Source: Oceanicola sp.
GTDB taxonomy: Bacteria; Pseudomonadota; Alphaproteobacteria; Rhodobacterales; Rhodobacteraceae
Length of the DNA stretch: 64,000 bases
Assembly: GCA_022447275.1 (NCBI GenBank)
Contig: JAKVBK010000005.1
Span: 1 to 64,000, forward strand
Reading direction: 5' to 3'
Part shown: positions 1 through 8,343 of the stretch, one piece after another
How the letters are laid out: every line of letters starts with the position of its first letter
Numbering within the stretch: the first letter of the stretch is position 1
Notes under the pieces: generated by a model
Seen by the model: the letters and a program-made list of their open reading frames with translations, nothing else
Told to the model about the DNA's origin: nothing
Databases searched by the model: none
Translations under genes and position numbers: made by a program

Positions 1-1
1 C

Positions 2-311
2 TCATGTGCGGCGCCGCTTGGCCACACGGCGCAGGCCCGCAGCCTCGCCGACTGCTGCGCCTAGCAGCTACAGGCTGGCGGGCAGCGGCACAGGGGCCGG
101 CGCGCTGGCCGTGTAGAGTGGCGCTAGGGTCGTCATTGAAGGGTGCCCCCACAATGGCCGTGCTGCCAGAGATGGCGACGGATGTCCCGAAATAGTCAGC
201 CGCCGCCCCGTCAGATGCGGTGAGCTTGTCTGTCAGCTCTACGGGTGTTGCGTTGGCAAGTGTGACGCTGCTGAGCAAGAGCGCCGGTGCGAGATATGTG
301 ATTGGTTGCAT
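2..311 (-). pseudogene. Decayed secreted FG-GAP repeat protein with VPLPA-CTERM tail
   Basis: Reading down from an ATG at 311, preceded by a strong AGGGGGG ribosome site, there is a signal peptide of about 22 residues. One FG-GAP (integrin-alpha-like) unit follows, with the core YFGTSVAISGSTAIVGAP and FNDDP. After FNDDP the frame becomes arginine/alanine-rich nonsense that runs open to the window edge. In the +2 frame the same DNA encodes APVPLPASL, a stop (TAG), then LLGAAVGEAAGLRRVAKRRRT and a stop at 2-4. That is the layout of a VPLPA-CTERM sorting tail: VPLPA, a hydrophobic stretch, then a basic end. The gene therefore seems to have lost its middle repeats, shifted frame and gained a nonsense codon. 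Intact relatives are exported and processed by an exosortase-like system. Calling it a pseudogene is my inference. Confidence 0.65.
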
Positions 312-656
312 AATGACCCCCCTAAAACACTATTAAATTGCATCGACTATCGCCAATCCTGCGCAAAAAGCAAGAATTCCATGGGCGCGGCACGCGATCA
401 GCCGGTGCCGCGTGCCTTTTGAAATGGGCGGTTGTGCCTGTTGCAACGGGCCGCCGTGTGGGCGCTGCAGAGGGCAGATCATGGGCGCGGCCCGGGTGCG
501 CATCGGACAGACGTGGCTAAATGCGCGGTGCTTGTGCGGTTGCTGCTGGACGGCTGAGCCCTGCGCGCTGCCCCCGACAAAGCTTTGCAGGGGCGTCGGG
601 CGGCCCCGGCATATGCCGTGCCCAAGGGGGCGGCGTTGTAATCGCGATGGGGGAAG
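312..656. other. Gene-free stretch with one hairpin
   Basis: No convincing gene is seen. A hairpin at 389-416 (GGCACGCG, 12-base loop, CGCGTGCC) is followed by TTTT at 417-420 and would act as a weak plus-strand terminator. A perfect palindrome CGGCATATGCCG lies at 607-618. The short ORFs here lack ribosome sites and family features. Confidence 0.4.
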
Positions 657-731
657 TGGCAGCCCGTAGGGGAATCGAACCCCTCTTTCCAGGTTGAAAA
701 CCTGGCGTCCTAACCGATAGACGAACGGGCC
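657..731 (-). tRNA. tRNA-Glu (anticodon UUC)
   Basis: On the minus strand the sequence folds as a cloverleaf. The acceptor is GGCCCGT/ACGGGCT with a discriminator G and an encoded CCA (657-659). The anticodon arm is CCAGG-TTTTCAA-CCTGG, giving anticodon TTC, and the T arm has GGTTCGATTCC. The anticodon reads GAA/GAG, so it is glutamate. The cognate ligase gltX is also in the window, near 52 kb. Confidence 0.96.
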
Positions 732-910
732 AGAGCCGGTGAAGCGGTGTTTAGAAAAAGCCGTGGGGGGGCGCAAGAGGCTTTTGCATTTTGTGGGAAA
801 TTTCTTTTGGCGCGGGCCGGGATTTATGGCGGGGTTGAAGGTGAGGCCGTGGCTTAGGATGGTGCGCGGGCGGCAAGCCGACCGGGCAGTTGAAGGTTAA
901 TCCCTTCAGC

Positions 911-2677
911 CTATGCGGGGGCGGCGTCTTCCAGCCGCAACTGCGGGCTGACGCGGCCGCCCCAGGCGTTAAGCTCCAGCCTGCCCGCAAAGTGGAACCG
1001 TGCGCTGCCAGCGTTTGCCAGTGCCTCGCCCAGGGCGGTGCGGAAGGCGCCGAAACAGATGGCATCGAGCCGGTGGCCCCCGCGGTCTCCGATTGAGAGC
1101 TTGAGGTGATCTTCACCGACCCGTCGCGCGTTGAGCACAGACAGGTCGGGCAGGGCAAAGCGCGGGGCAGGGGCGGAGGCGCCAAACGGCCCGGCACGCT
1201 CAACCTGCTCGATCAGTTCCGGTGTCACGGCGGCGGGAAACAAGGGTGCTGTGAGGTGCAGATCATTGGGCCCGCGCAGGTGGGCGCCCTGGCGGGCCAG
1301 ATGCGCGCTCAGGTGCGCCATTGCGGGTGCAAGCTGATCGCGTGTGAGGGTGAGGCCAGCTGCCATGCGATGGCCGCCGCCTTTCTCGATCTGGCCATCC
1401 AGCGCCATTGCCTGGATCGCCGCGCCCAGATCGACGCCTGAGACCGAGCGGCCAGAGCCTTTGCCTGTGCCTTCGGCATCAAAGCCGATCACGACGGCGG
1501 GGCGGTTGTAGGCCTCTTTCAGGCGCGCGGCGACGATGCCAACGACGCCGGGGTGCCAATCATCCCCCGCGGCCCAGATCAGGGCGGCTTGGGGGTCGCG
1601 CTCCTCTGCCTGGGTGCGGGCCTGTTGTGTGACGGAGGCTTCGATCTCACGGCGCTCTTTGTTGAGCAGGTCAAGCCGTTCTGCCAGGGCGCTGGCCTCA
1701 TCGGGAGAGGCTGTGGCCAGCAGCCGAGCGCCGAGATCAGCCTTGCCAACCCGGCCGCCCGCATTCACGCGCGGGCCCAGCAGAAAGCCCAGGTGATAGG
1801 CCTCGGGCGGGGTGTTTATGGCGGCCACTTCCGATAGCGCGGTGAGGCCCGGCCTTTCGCGCCCGCGCATCACCTGCAGCCCCTGGCGCACGAAAGCACG
1901 GTTCACGCCTTTGAGGGGGGCAACGTCTGCCACAGTTGCAAGCGCCACGAGATCGAGCATTTTGAGCAGATCCGGGCCGCGCTGCCCGGCTTCTCGCATC
2001 TGCCGGCCAGCCTCCACGAGCATCAGAAACACGACGGCGGCCGCGCATAGATGGCCCAAGCTGCCGTCTTCGTCTTGCCGGTTCGGGTTCACCACAGCTG
2101 CGACATCGGGCAAGGTGTCTGCGCCCAGATGGTGATCGAGCACCAGCACGGGCACGGGGGCGGCAGCGGCCAGAGCATCGTGGCTGAGCGTGCCGCAATC
2201 CACGCAAACAATCAGATCATGGCTTTGCGCCAGTGACTGGATCGCAGGCGCGTTCGGTCCGTACCCTTCATCGATCCTGTCAGGCACATAGAGGGTGGGC
2301 GCGGGCGCCCCCACCTGTCGCAACCAATCGATCAGCAGTGCGGCTGAACTGCCGCCATCCACATCGTAATCGGCAAAGACGGCAATGCGCTTGCCGCTTT
2401 GCGCCGCCTCCAGCCAGATCCGGGCGGCATCTTCCATATCGCGCAGGCTGCGCGGGTCTGGCAGCAGATCCCGCAGGGCTGGGGCCAGAAAACTGTCAAC
2501 CTGAGTTGCTGGCACGCCGCGCTGCGCCAAGACTGCGCAGAGCGGCGCGGGCAGGTCAGTGGCCTGCACAAGCGCCTCTGTCGACCGCTCAAGCTGTAGG
2601 TTCGGGCCGCACCAGCGTCGGCCCGTCAAAGATGCTTCAACGCCCAGGAATGCGGGCAATTCCCCGCCTGCGGTCAC
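911..2677 (-). CDS. recJ: Single-stranded-DNA-specific exonuclease RecJ
   Basis: RecJ degrades single-stranded DNA 5' to 3' in recombination and mismatch/excision repair. The 588-residue protein has the DHH phosphoesterase signature: FADYDVDG at residues 101-108, VCVDCG near 157-162, and DHH at 181-183. A C-terminal DHHA1 region contains GGGHRMAAGL. Length matches the family. The start is a GTG at 2677, and its GTGA overlaps the glpX stop by four bases, which implies translational coupling. Coupling of recJ to glpX is an alphaproteobacterial arrangement as far as I recall. Nothing is missing from the catalytic core. Confidence 0.95.
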   Translation of the reverse strand: MTAGGELPAFLGVEASLTGRRWCGPNLQLERSTEALVQATDLPAPLCAVLAQRGVPATQVDSFLAPALRDLLPDPRSLRDMEDAARIWLEAAQSGKRIAVFADYDVDGGSSAALLIDWLRQVGAPAPTLYVPDRIDEGYGPNAPAIQSLAQSHDLIVCVDCGTLSHDALAAAAPVPVLVLDHHLGADTLPDVAAVVNPNRQDEDGSLGHLCAAAVVFLMLVEAGRQMREAGQRGPDLLKMLDLVALATVADVAPLKGVNRAFVRQGLQVMRGRERPGLTALSEVAAINTPPEAYHLGFLLGPRVNAGGRVGKADLGARLLATASPDEASALAERLDLLNKERREIEASVTQQARTQAEERDPQAALIWAAGDDWHPGVVGIVAARLKEAYNRPAVVIGFDAEGTGKGSGRSVSGVDLGAAIQAMALDGQIEKGGGHRMAAGLTLTRDQLAPAMAHLSAHLARQGAHLRGPNDLHLTAPLFPAAVTPELIEQVERAGPFGASAPAPRFALPDLSVLNARRVGEDHLKLSIGDRGGHRLDAICFGAFRTALGEALANAGSARFHFAGRLELNAWGGRVSPQLRLEDAAPA

Positions 2678-3636
2678 GTGCGGGGATTGCGATAGATCAT
2701 GCGGCGCAGCGATCCCGTTTTGGAGCGCATGAGGATCGTCTCGGTGGTCAGATAGCCGACCTCACGCTTCACCCCTGGCACCAGCGAGCCGTCGGTCACG
2801 CCCGTTGCGGCAAAAATCACGTCGCCCTTCACCAGATCGTCCCGCGTGTAGACGCGATCATAATTGGTGATGCCGGCCTTCTTGGCGCGGCCACGTTCGT
2901 CATCGTTGCGGAACAGCAGTTTGCCGTAGAATTGGCCCCCCATGCATTTCAGCGCCGCGGCGGCCAACACGCCTTCGGGGGCGCCGCCCGCGCCCATATA
3001 CATGTCGATGCCTGTCTTCTCGGGCTCGGCGCAATGGATGACGCCTGCCACATCCCCGTCGGTGATAAAGCTGATCGCACAGCCTGTGGAACGCAGCTCT
3101 GCGACCATGGCGTCATGGCGAGGGCGCTCCAAAACGCAGACAGTGATCTTCTCGGTCGAGCAGCCTTTCGCGGCGGCCAAGCTAGACACCCGCTCTGAGG
3201 GTGACATGTCCATGGTGACCACACCGGGCCGATAGCCGGGCCCAATGGCCAGCTTCTCCATGTAGACGTCCGGTGCGTGCAGCAGAGTGCCTCGAGCAGC
3301 CATGGCGATCACGGTCATCGCATTGGGCATATCCTTGGCTGTCGGTGTGGTGCCTTCGAGCGGGTCCAGCGCGATGTCAACAGCCGGACCATTGCCCGAG
3401 CCAACCTCTTCGCCAATGAACAGCATGGGCGCTTCATCCCGCTCACCTTCGCCGATGACGACGACGCCGGTGACATCCAGCCGGTTCAACTGTTCGCGCA
3501 TGGCATTCACGGCCGCCTGATCAGCGGCCTCTTTGTCGCCCCGGCCCACCCAATCAGCAGAGGCCACAGCAGCCGCTTCGCTGACGCGGGCAAGTCCAAG
3601 TGAAAGCATACGGTCATTGAAATCGATTTCGGACAT
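2674..3636 (-). CDS. glpX: Fructose-1,6-bisphosphatase class II
   Basis: GlpX hydrolyses fructose 1,6-bisphosphate to fructose 6-phosphate in gluconeogenesis (and in the Calvin cycle where present). The protein has 320 residues with the class II motifs IGEGE (61-65) and DPLEGT (91-96). I take the ATG at 3636 (MSEIDFNDRM) rather than the longer frame to 3723, because AAGGAG sits just upstream of it and homologues begin there. It overlaps recJ by four bases. The GAPDH and transketolase genes near 28-32 kb act in the same carbon pathway. Confidence 0.95.
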   Translation of the reverse strand: MSEIDFNDRMLSLGLARVSEAAAVASADWVGRGDKEAADQAAVNAMREQLNRLDVTGVVVIGEGERDEAPMLFIGEEVGSGNGPAVDIALDPLEGTTPTAKDMPNAMTVIAMAARGTLLHAPDVYMEKLAIGPGYRPGVVTMDMSPSERVSSLAAAKGCSTEKITVCVLERPRHDAMVAELRSTGCAISFITDGDVAGVIHCAEPEKTGIDMYMGAGGAPEGVLAAAALKCMGGQFYGKLLFRNDDERGRAKKAGITNYDRVYTRDDLVKGDVIFAATGVTDGSLVPGVKREVGYLTTETILMRSKTGSLRRMIYRNPRT

Positions 3637-3826
3637 CTCAGGCTCCTTCGGCAGTTGTGTTGTGCCTAACGGTCCCGGCGCGGGGCTACAAGTCTTGGCA
3701 TCCTGATGGCGCGTGTTCCGCACAATTTCATGGCACCATGATGCAGCGGCGTCGCTTTGCGCGGCGCTTTAGTCTGTTTGGCTACTTTGACATTTGGGGG
3801 GGTGGACACTGTCCAGTCGCCTTCGG

Positions 3827-5035
3827 TTAGGTTTCTGGAGCCTCAGAGCTGTCTTCCCCTGCCTGGGTCTCTTGGTTGGCAACATATCGTTTGATTGCCG
3901 CATCTACCATCAGCGCAATATCGCGGTCCGCCATGCCGGATGCCTGCAGTTTGCGAACCTTTTCTTGAGCGGCAGGGGGCATGTGCTGGATGTATAAAAC
4001 CTCATTGAGCCGATCGATTCGTATATCACCGGCCTGATCTAGTTCTGCGATCAATCCATTGTATTCCGGCGCGCTGCGCAACTGAGCCACCTGAGTGCGG
4101 TGATAGTCCAGCGCTTCATCCTGCAGCTTGCGCAGCCTGGGATCCTCGAGCCATTGCGCGATCGTTGCTTTTACCTTTGGCAGCTGACGTTGAATGTTGG
4201 GGGCCTCGATTTCATTGCGGTCAAAGATCGAAAAATACGCCGCGTTGTACTTGTCGGCCTTGTTGTTCACGTTTCCCCGGATTTGACGCAGCAGGTAGGC
4301 CTCGCGGCTTTTTACGCCGTAGTGGTTCATTTCTGCCCAAGCGTACCCAAGGCTCTGTTCTGTGGAGCGCCATCCCGATGTGATGAACGTCTTGTCCAGT
4401 GCTTTGCCTGATCCGTTGACCCAATTCTGATCCTGCAGCATCTGTGCCAACTCCGGCTTGCCTCCTGCGGATTTCACATGGGGGCGATGGATGCCGAGGC
4501 GCATGTGCTCAAAGGGCCGGAACAGTGTTTTGACGCCCCAGCCCTTGTGAAAACTATCGGGCGCGGCGTGGGTGTAGTTTTCTGTGACAAGGCCTGGGTT
4601 CCAATCGGTCAGGCCGCTGGAGCCGAAGTAGCGCCATGTCAGAGCGATGCCATCGGTGGCGTGGGGCAGGGCGTCGATCAAATCGGTAATCCTGCCCTGC
4701 TTCAGCTTTACCGACAGAAATTCATCTGCGTCCATCACGATCAGCCAGTCGGTGTCCCGGATGTCTGGATTGGCGGTGGCAAGGCCAAGCGCGTGGGGCT
4801 GGGGTTTTTTCCCAGCAGGCACGTCATTTCTGTAGTGGCGTGCCAGTCCCATCTCCTCGAGGCGGCGCAGCATGTCATCTGTGCCGTCGTTGCACTTGTT
4901 GGTGTAGACGGAGACCTGATCGAAACCGATATGCCGGTGATAGGCCAGCCACTCCAAAAGGAAGGGCCCTTCATCCTTCATCATCGAAAGAATGCTGGCG
5001 TGGAAGTGCGCCGGATTACGACCTGCGCGTTTCAT
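3827..5035 (-). CDS. Family 2-like glycosyltransferase
   Basis: This 402-residue soluble protein has a GT-A fold N-terminus: SMMKDEGPFLLEWLAYH near 17-33, then a nucleotide-sugar region ending in the DxD-type metal site MDADEF at 101-106. It matches the 'Glyco_tranf_2_4' type common in Rhodobacterales. The C-terminal third is helical and charged. The sugar donor and acceptor cannot be read from sequence. It stands alone, divergent from the RarD gene, and may act on surface polysaccharide. The start at 5035 has GAGG about 6 bases upstream on the minus strand. Confidence 0.8.
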   Translation of the reverse strand: MKRAGRNPAHFHASILSMMKDEGPFLLEWLAYHRHIGFDQVSVYTNKCNDGTDDMLRRLEEMGLARHYRNDVPAGKKPQPHALGLATANPDIRDTDWLIVMDADEFLSVKLKQGRITDLIDALPHATDGIALTWRYFGSSGLTDWNPGLVTENYTHAAPDSFHKGWGVKTLFRPFEHMRLGIHRPHVKSAGGKPELAQMLQDQNWVNGSGKALDKTFITSGWRSTEQSLGYAWAEMNHYGVKSREAYLLRQIRGNVNNKADKYNAAYFSIFDRNEIEAPNIQRQLPKVKATIAQWLEDPRLRKLQDEALDYHRTQVAQLRSAPEYNGLIAELDQAGDIRIDRLNEVLYIQHMPPAAQEKVRKLQASGMADRDIALMVDAAIKRYVANQETQAGEDSSEAPET

Positions 5036-5295
5036 TTTGCCTCATTGGGCATTGCCTGTTCCTTTTCACACCCGTTTTGTCTTGCCTTTGCACAGAGCGG
5101 CCAGACCTCGTTGCGGCACTCAAGTGTCCTTATCAAACGGGCCTAGCCGCACATACCGCACGCCCATGTCTATTTTTAGGCATGCCTCTCAGGGCTTGCC
5201 AATGCCCGCATCGGAGAGGGCCACGGCGAAGTGCCGCGCTTTTCTTTCCCAAAGCACTGTGACACAGCAGGCGCATAAAGGGAGGATCTGCTGTC

Positions 5296-6198
5296 GTGTC
5301 GGGCTTTAGAGGGATACCCGCGCTTATAGCCGCCGGCACGATCTGGGGGCTGTCGCCGCTATATTACAAGCTTTTGGAGCACGTGCCCCCCGCGGAAGTA
5401 CTGGCACACCGCACGGTGTGGTCGTTCATATTCTTTGCGCTTCTGCTGTTTTTTCAGGGCCGCTTGGGGCAGCTTGTGCCGCTTGTGCGTCGACAGTGGC
5501 GCTGGATTGCATTGGCATCCATCATGATATCGGTGAATTGGTTTCTGTTCATCTATGCAATCCAGGTTGATCGGGTGATCGAAGCCTCTTTGGGCTACTA
5601 CATCTTTCCACTTGTGGCCGTTGCCATGGGCCGCCTCGTGTTCAAAGAACGCCTGGGAGCTTTGCAATGGATCGCTGTCGCCCTCGCGGTTCTTGCCGTC
5701 AGCGTTCTGACCGTTGGGCTGCAGGTTGTCCCGGCGATCAGTCTTGTGCTTGCAACAACTTTCGGGTTGTACGGTGTGATTAAGAAGCAGTTGGATGCCG
5801 GCCCTGTCTTGTCTGTCACGGCGGAGGTGTTTCTGCTTCTGCCCCTGTTCATTCTGACATTTGCTTATCTCGCGGGCACAGCCCAGTTGCAGGCCACCAG
5901 TGCCAGAGACATTACGATCCTGATGTGTTCCGGCCCATTGACGGCCGGGCCGCTGATCCTTTTCACGGTTGGGGCGCGCCGCGTGCGGATGGCAACGGTT
6001 GGCTTGGTGCAATATATCAATCCGACCTTGCAATTTTCATGCGCGGTGATCGTTTTCGGAGAACCCTTCACGCGCTGGCACGCGATCGCCTTTTCCCTGA
6101 TCTGGGTTGCGCTTGCGCTCTATTCCTTCAGCGCCTTCGGCCGTGATCGCAGCGCGCGAAAGAATGCATCAGAGGGATACGCATCGCAAACGGGCTAA
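5296..6198 (+). CDS. rarD: EamA-family transporter, RarD type
   Basis: The 300-residue inner-membrane protein has about ten hydrophobic helices and the N-terminal pattern AAGTIWGLSPLYYKLL...HRTVWS, characteristic of RarD proteins in the drug/metabolite transporter superfamily. The start is a GTG at 5296 with GGAGG at 5281-5285. The substrate is unknown; family members export small metabolites or confer chloramphenicol resistance. The two EamA repeats look intact. The gene is monocistronic, between a divergent glycosyltransferase and the LysM gene. Confidence 0.88.
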   Translation: MSGFRGIPALIAAGTIWGLSPLYYKLLEHVPPAEVLAHRTVWSFIFFALLLFFQGRLGQLVPLVRRQWRWIALASIMISVNWFLFIYAIQVDRVIEASLGYYIFPLVAVAMGRLVFKERLGALQWIAVALAVLAVSVLTVGLQVVPAISLVLATTFGLYGVIKKQLDAGPVLSVTAEVFLLLPLFILTFAYLAGTAQLQATSARDITILMCSGPLTAGPLILFTVGARRVRMATVGLVQYINPTLQFSCAVIVFGEPFTRWHAIAFSLIWVALALYSFSAFGRDRSARKNASEGYASQTG

Positions 6199-6414
6199 TC
6201 GGCCCAGAGGCCCGCGCATCTGAGGCCGCTTTGGTGCTGAAGCGCCAAGCGTTGCCAGTGTCTTGCAATACACACAGTCGGAAAACTCTTGTTCCTGCCT
6301 ATCGATATCTCTTTCGGAGGGCGTGAGGGCAGGGTAACACCTTTGATAAAACTGCGATATGTCGATCCGCGTGCTGCCTTGCTCGGATCACATCGGCCAG
6401 GGGATGTCGAGAGT

Positions 6415-8229
6415 ATGGCAAAATTGGCTGGTCTTTCAGCGATTAATGGGCCTGGTCTGGTCGCAATCGGGGCTGCCACCCTTTTGGTGGGTACAGTGGC
6501 CTACATGGCGGTCATGCGTCCCGAAGATGGGCCCGCTCCGGAACTGACAGAGGTGACGCCTCCCGTTCAGGAAGTGACGACGAAAAGCCCCGAGGTTGGG
6601 GATGCCGCCGCGACCGGTGAGCCCGAGACGGTTGCTGAAAACACAACAACCGAAGCGCCGGCAGAGCCCGAACAATCCACAGTCACCGAGAACGTTCCAG
6701 CTGAGCCTGAGGCCCCGTCGCTTGTGGCCCCCGCTTTTGATGTTGTCCGCGTGGATGGGGAAGGGTTTGCCACCGTGTCGGGCACGGCGCCAGGCGGATA
6801 TGATGTGGACATCCTGATTGATGGGGCTGCGGTTATACAGACGAAAGCCCTGCCTGACGGCACGTTTGCCGCGTTGTTTGATGTTCCTGTGATTGCGTTG
6901 CCGCAGGTTCTCAGCCTTGTGGCGATTGCGCCGGATGGCAGCCGCAGCGAGTCCGAAGCCAGCATCATTGTCGCCCCACTGCTGACCGTGGTGGCAGAAG
7001 TCGCACCGGAGCAGGGCGCTAGCCCGGAACCTAAAGTGGAGCCTGAAGAGCAAAGCGTGGTTGAGCCCACTGAGGCGCCTGTCACAGACCCCACCCCTGC
7101 GCCAGAAGAAGCCCCCAGCATTGACGAAGGGTCCGAAACGGTGCCCGCGCCTGCACCCCAAGACGAGGAACCTGCTGCAAGAGATGACGCGCGGCCTTCG
7201 GCACAGGATGACGAGACACCAGCTGTAAAAGATGACGAGAATTCTTCGGCACAGGAGAACGCGTCTGCTCTGGAGCAGGTAGAGGCCGAAGCGGATCAGA
7301 CTGACACGCCAATACGCCCTGAACCAGTGCAAGAGCCTGTAACGCCTGAGGCTGCAGAAACATCTGACCCGCAACTGCAGGAGCAACCGCAACCGCAGGA
7401 GCAACCCGCAGCGCCTGAAGAGAGCGCTGATCCCGTAGAGGATGTCGAAGAGGCTGAACCGCCGCGCGTTGCAATAGAGGTGCCCGTTGCGCCATCTAAT
7501 CCCGTTGCCGCTGAGACACCCAAGGCCCCAAGCGATGCTGCCACGGTACAGCCTGGCACAGCGGTGCTGTCACAGGGGCCAGACCTTGCAAACCCGGATG
7601 CGCCGCCTGCTGCCGTGTCCGTATCTGAAGTCGAGGATCAGCCGGTAGAAGTGGCGCGGGTCTCGGGTGCGCCGGCGCTACTGATTGCGGATGACGATGG
7701 GGTACGCGTTTTGCAGCCTGCCAATGCTGAGGCCAGCCGCGCTGGTGTCACCGTGGATGCGATTGGCTATGATGAAAGCGGTCAGGTGACCGTGTCTGGC
7801 CGCGCAAACCCCGGCCCGCCACCGGCGCGTGTGCGGCTCTATCTCGACAATGCTGCGGTCGCTTTTGTACAGGCCCGCGCCAACGGTACTTACGATGTGA
7901 ACCTCGATACGGTTGCCGCCGGCGACTACACGTTACGGGTCGATGAATTGAACGCCGACGGGGAAGTCACCTCCCGCTATGAAATACCGTTCCGTCGCGA
8001 GGCGCCGCAACGGCTTGCGGATTTGGCGGCGCAAACGTCCCGTTCGGAAACGGGCGAAGTGCAGCCCGTTTCCGCGATCACAGTCCAGCCGGGTAACACC
8101 TTGTGGGCAATCGCATCTGATCGCTATGGAGAAGGCTTTTCCTACGTGCGCATCTTTGAGGCCAACCGGGACAAGATCCGTGATCCTGACTTAATCTATC
8201 CGGGTCAGGTGTTCGATCTTCCGGACTGA
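6415..8229 (+). CDS. LysM-domain envelope protein with acidic low-complexity middle
   Basis: From the ATG at 6415 the protein has 604 residues: a single transmembrane anchor (about 12-33), two bacterial Ig-like segments (FATVSGTAPGGYDVDILIDG and GQVTVSGRANPGPPPARVRLYLDN), and a very acidic Pro/Glu/Ala/Gln-rich linker between them. A C-terminal LysM domain spans about 557-604 (VQPGNTLWAIASDRYG ... IYPGQVFDLPD). LysM binds peptidoglycan, so the protein probably spans the periplasm from the inner membrane to the wall. A longer frame from TTG 6289 exists, but its extra residues are unlike a coding start. Homologues in this group are annotated only as LysM peptidoglycan-binding proteins. Confidence 0.85.
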   Translation: MAKLAGLSAINGPGLVAIGAATLLVGTVAYMAVMRPEDGPAPELTEVTPPVQEVTTKSPEVGDAAATGEPETVAENTTTEAPAEPEQSTVTENVPAEPEAPSLVAPAFDVVRVDGEGFATVSGTAPGGYDVDILIDGAAVIQTKALPDGTFAALFDVPVIALPQVLSLVAIAPDGSRSESEASIIVAPLLTVVAEVAPEQGASPEPKVEPEEQSVVEPTEAPVTDPTPAPEEAPSIDEGSETVPAPAPQDEEPAARDDARPSAQDDETPAVKDDENSSAQENASALEQVEAEADQTDTPIRPEPVQEPVTPEAAETSDPQLQEQPQPQEQPAAPEESADPVEDVEEAEPPRVAIEVPVAPSNPVAAETPKAPSDAATVQPGTAVLSQGPDLANPDAPPAAVSVSEVEDQPVEVARVSGAPALLIADDDGVRVLQPANAEASRAGVTVDAIGYDESGQVTVSGRANPGPPPARVRLYLDNAAVAFVQARANGTYDVNLDTVAAGDYTLRVDELNADGEVTSRYEIPFRREAPQRLADLAAQTSRSETGEVQPVSAITVQPGNTLWAIASDRYGEGFSYVRIFEANRDKIRDPDLIYPGQVFDLPD

Positions 8230-8343
8230 CGTAACCCCTTGAAGCCTTCCTCGATTGTTCGGGTGAAAACCAGCGTCTGTCTGGCAAACACACCTCACGG
8301 CGCCTACCTTAATGCGCTGATGGTGTTCAAAGGGGTTTAGGGC

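Noticed and set aside
6436-7404. 322-residue minus frame opposite the LysM gene
   Set aside because: Arg/Leu/Cys-rich repetitive product with no family features; a shadow of the acidic linker.
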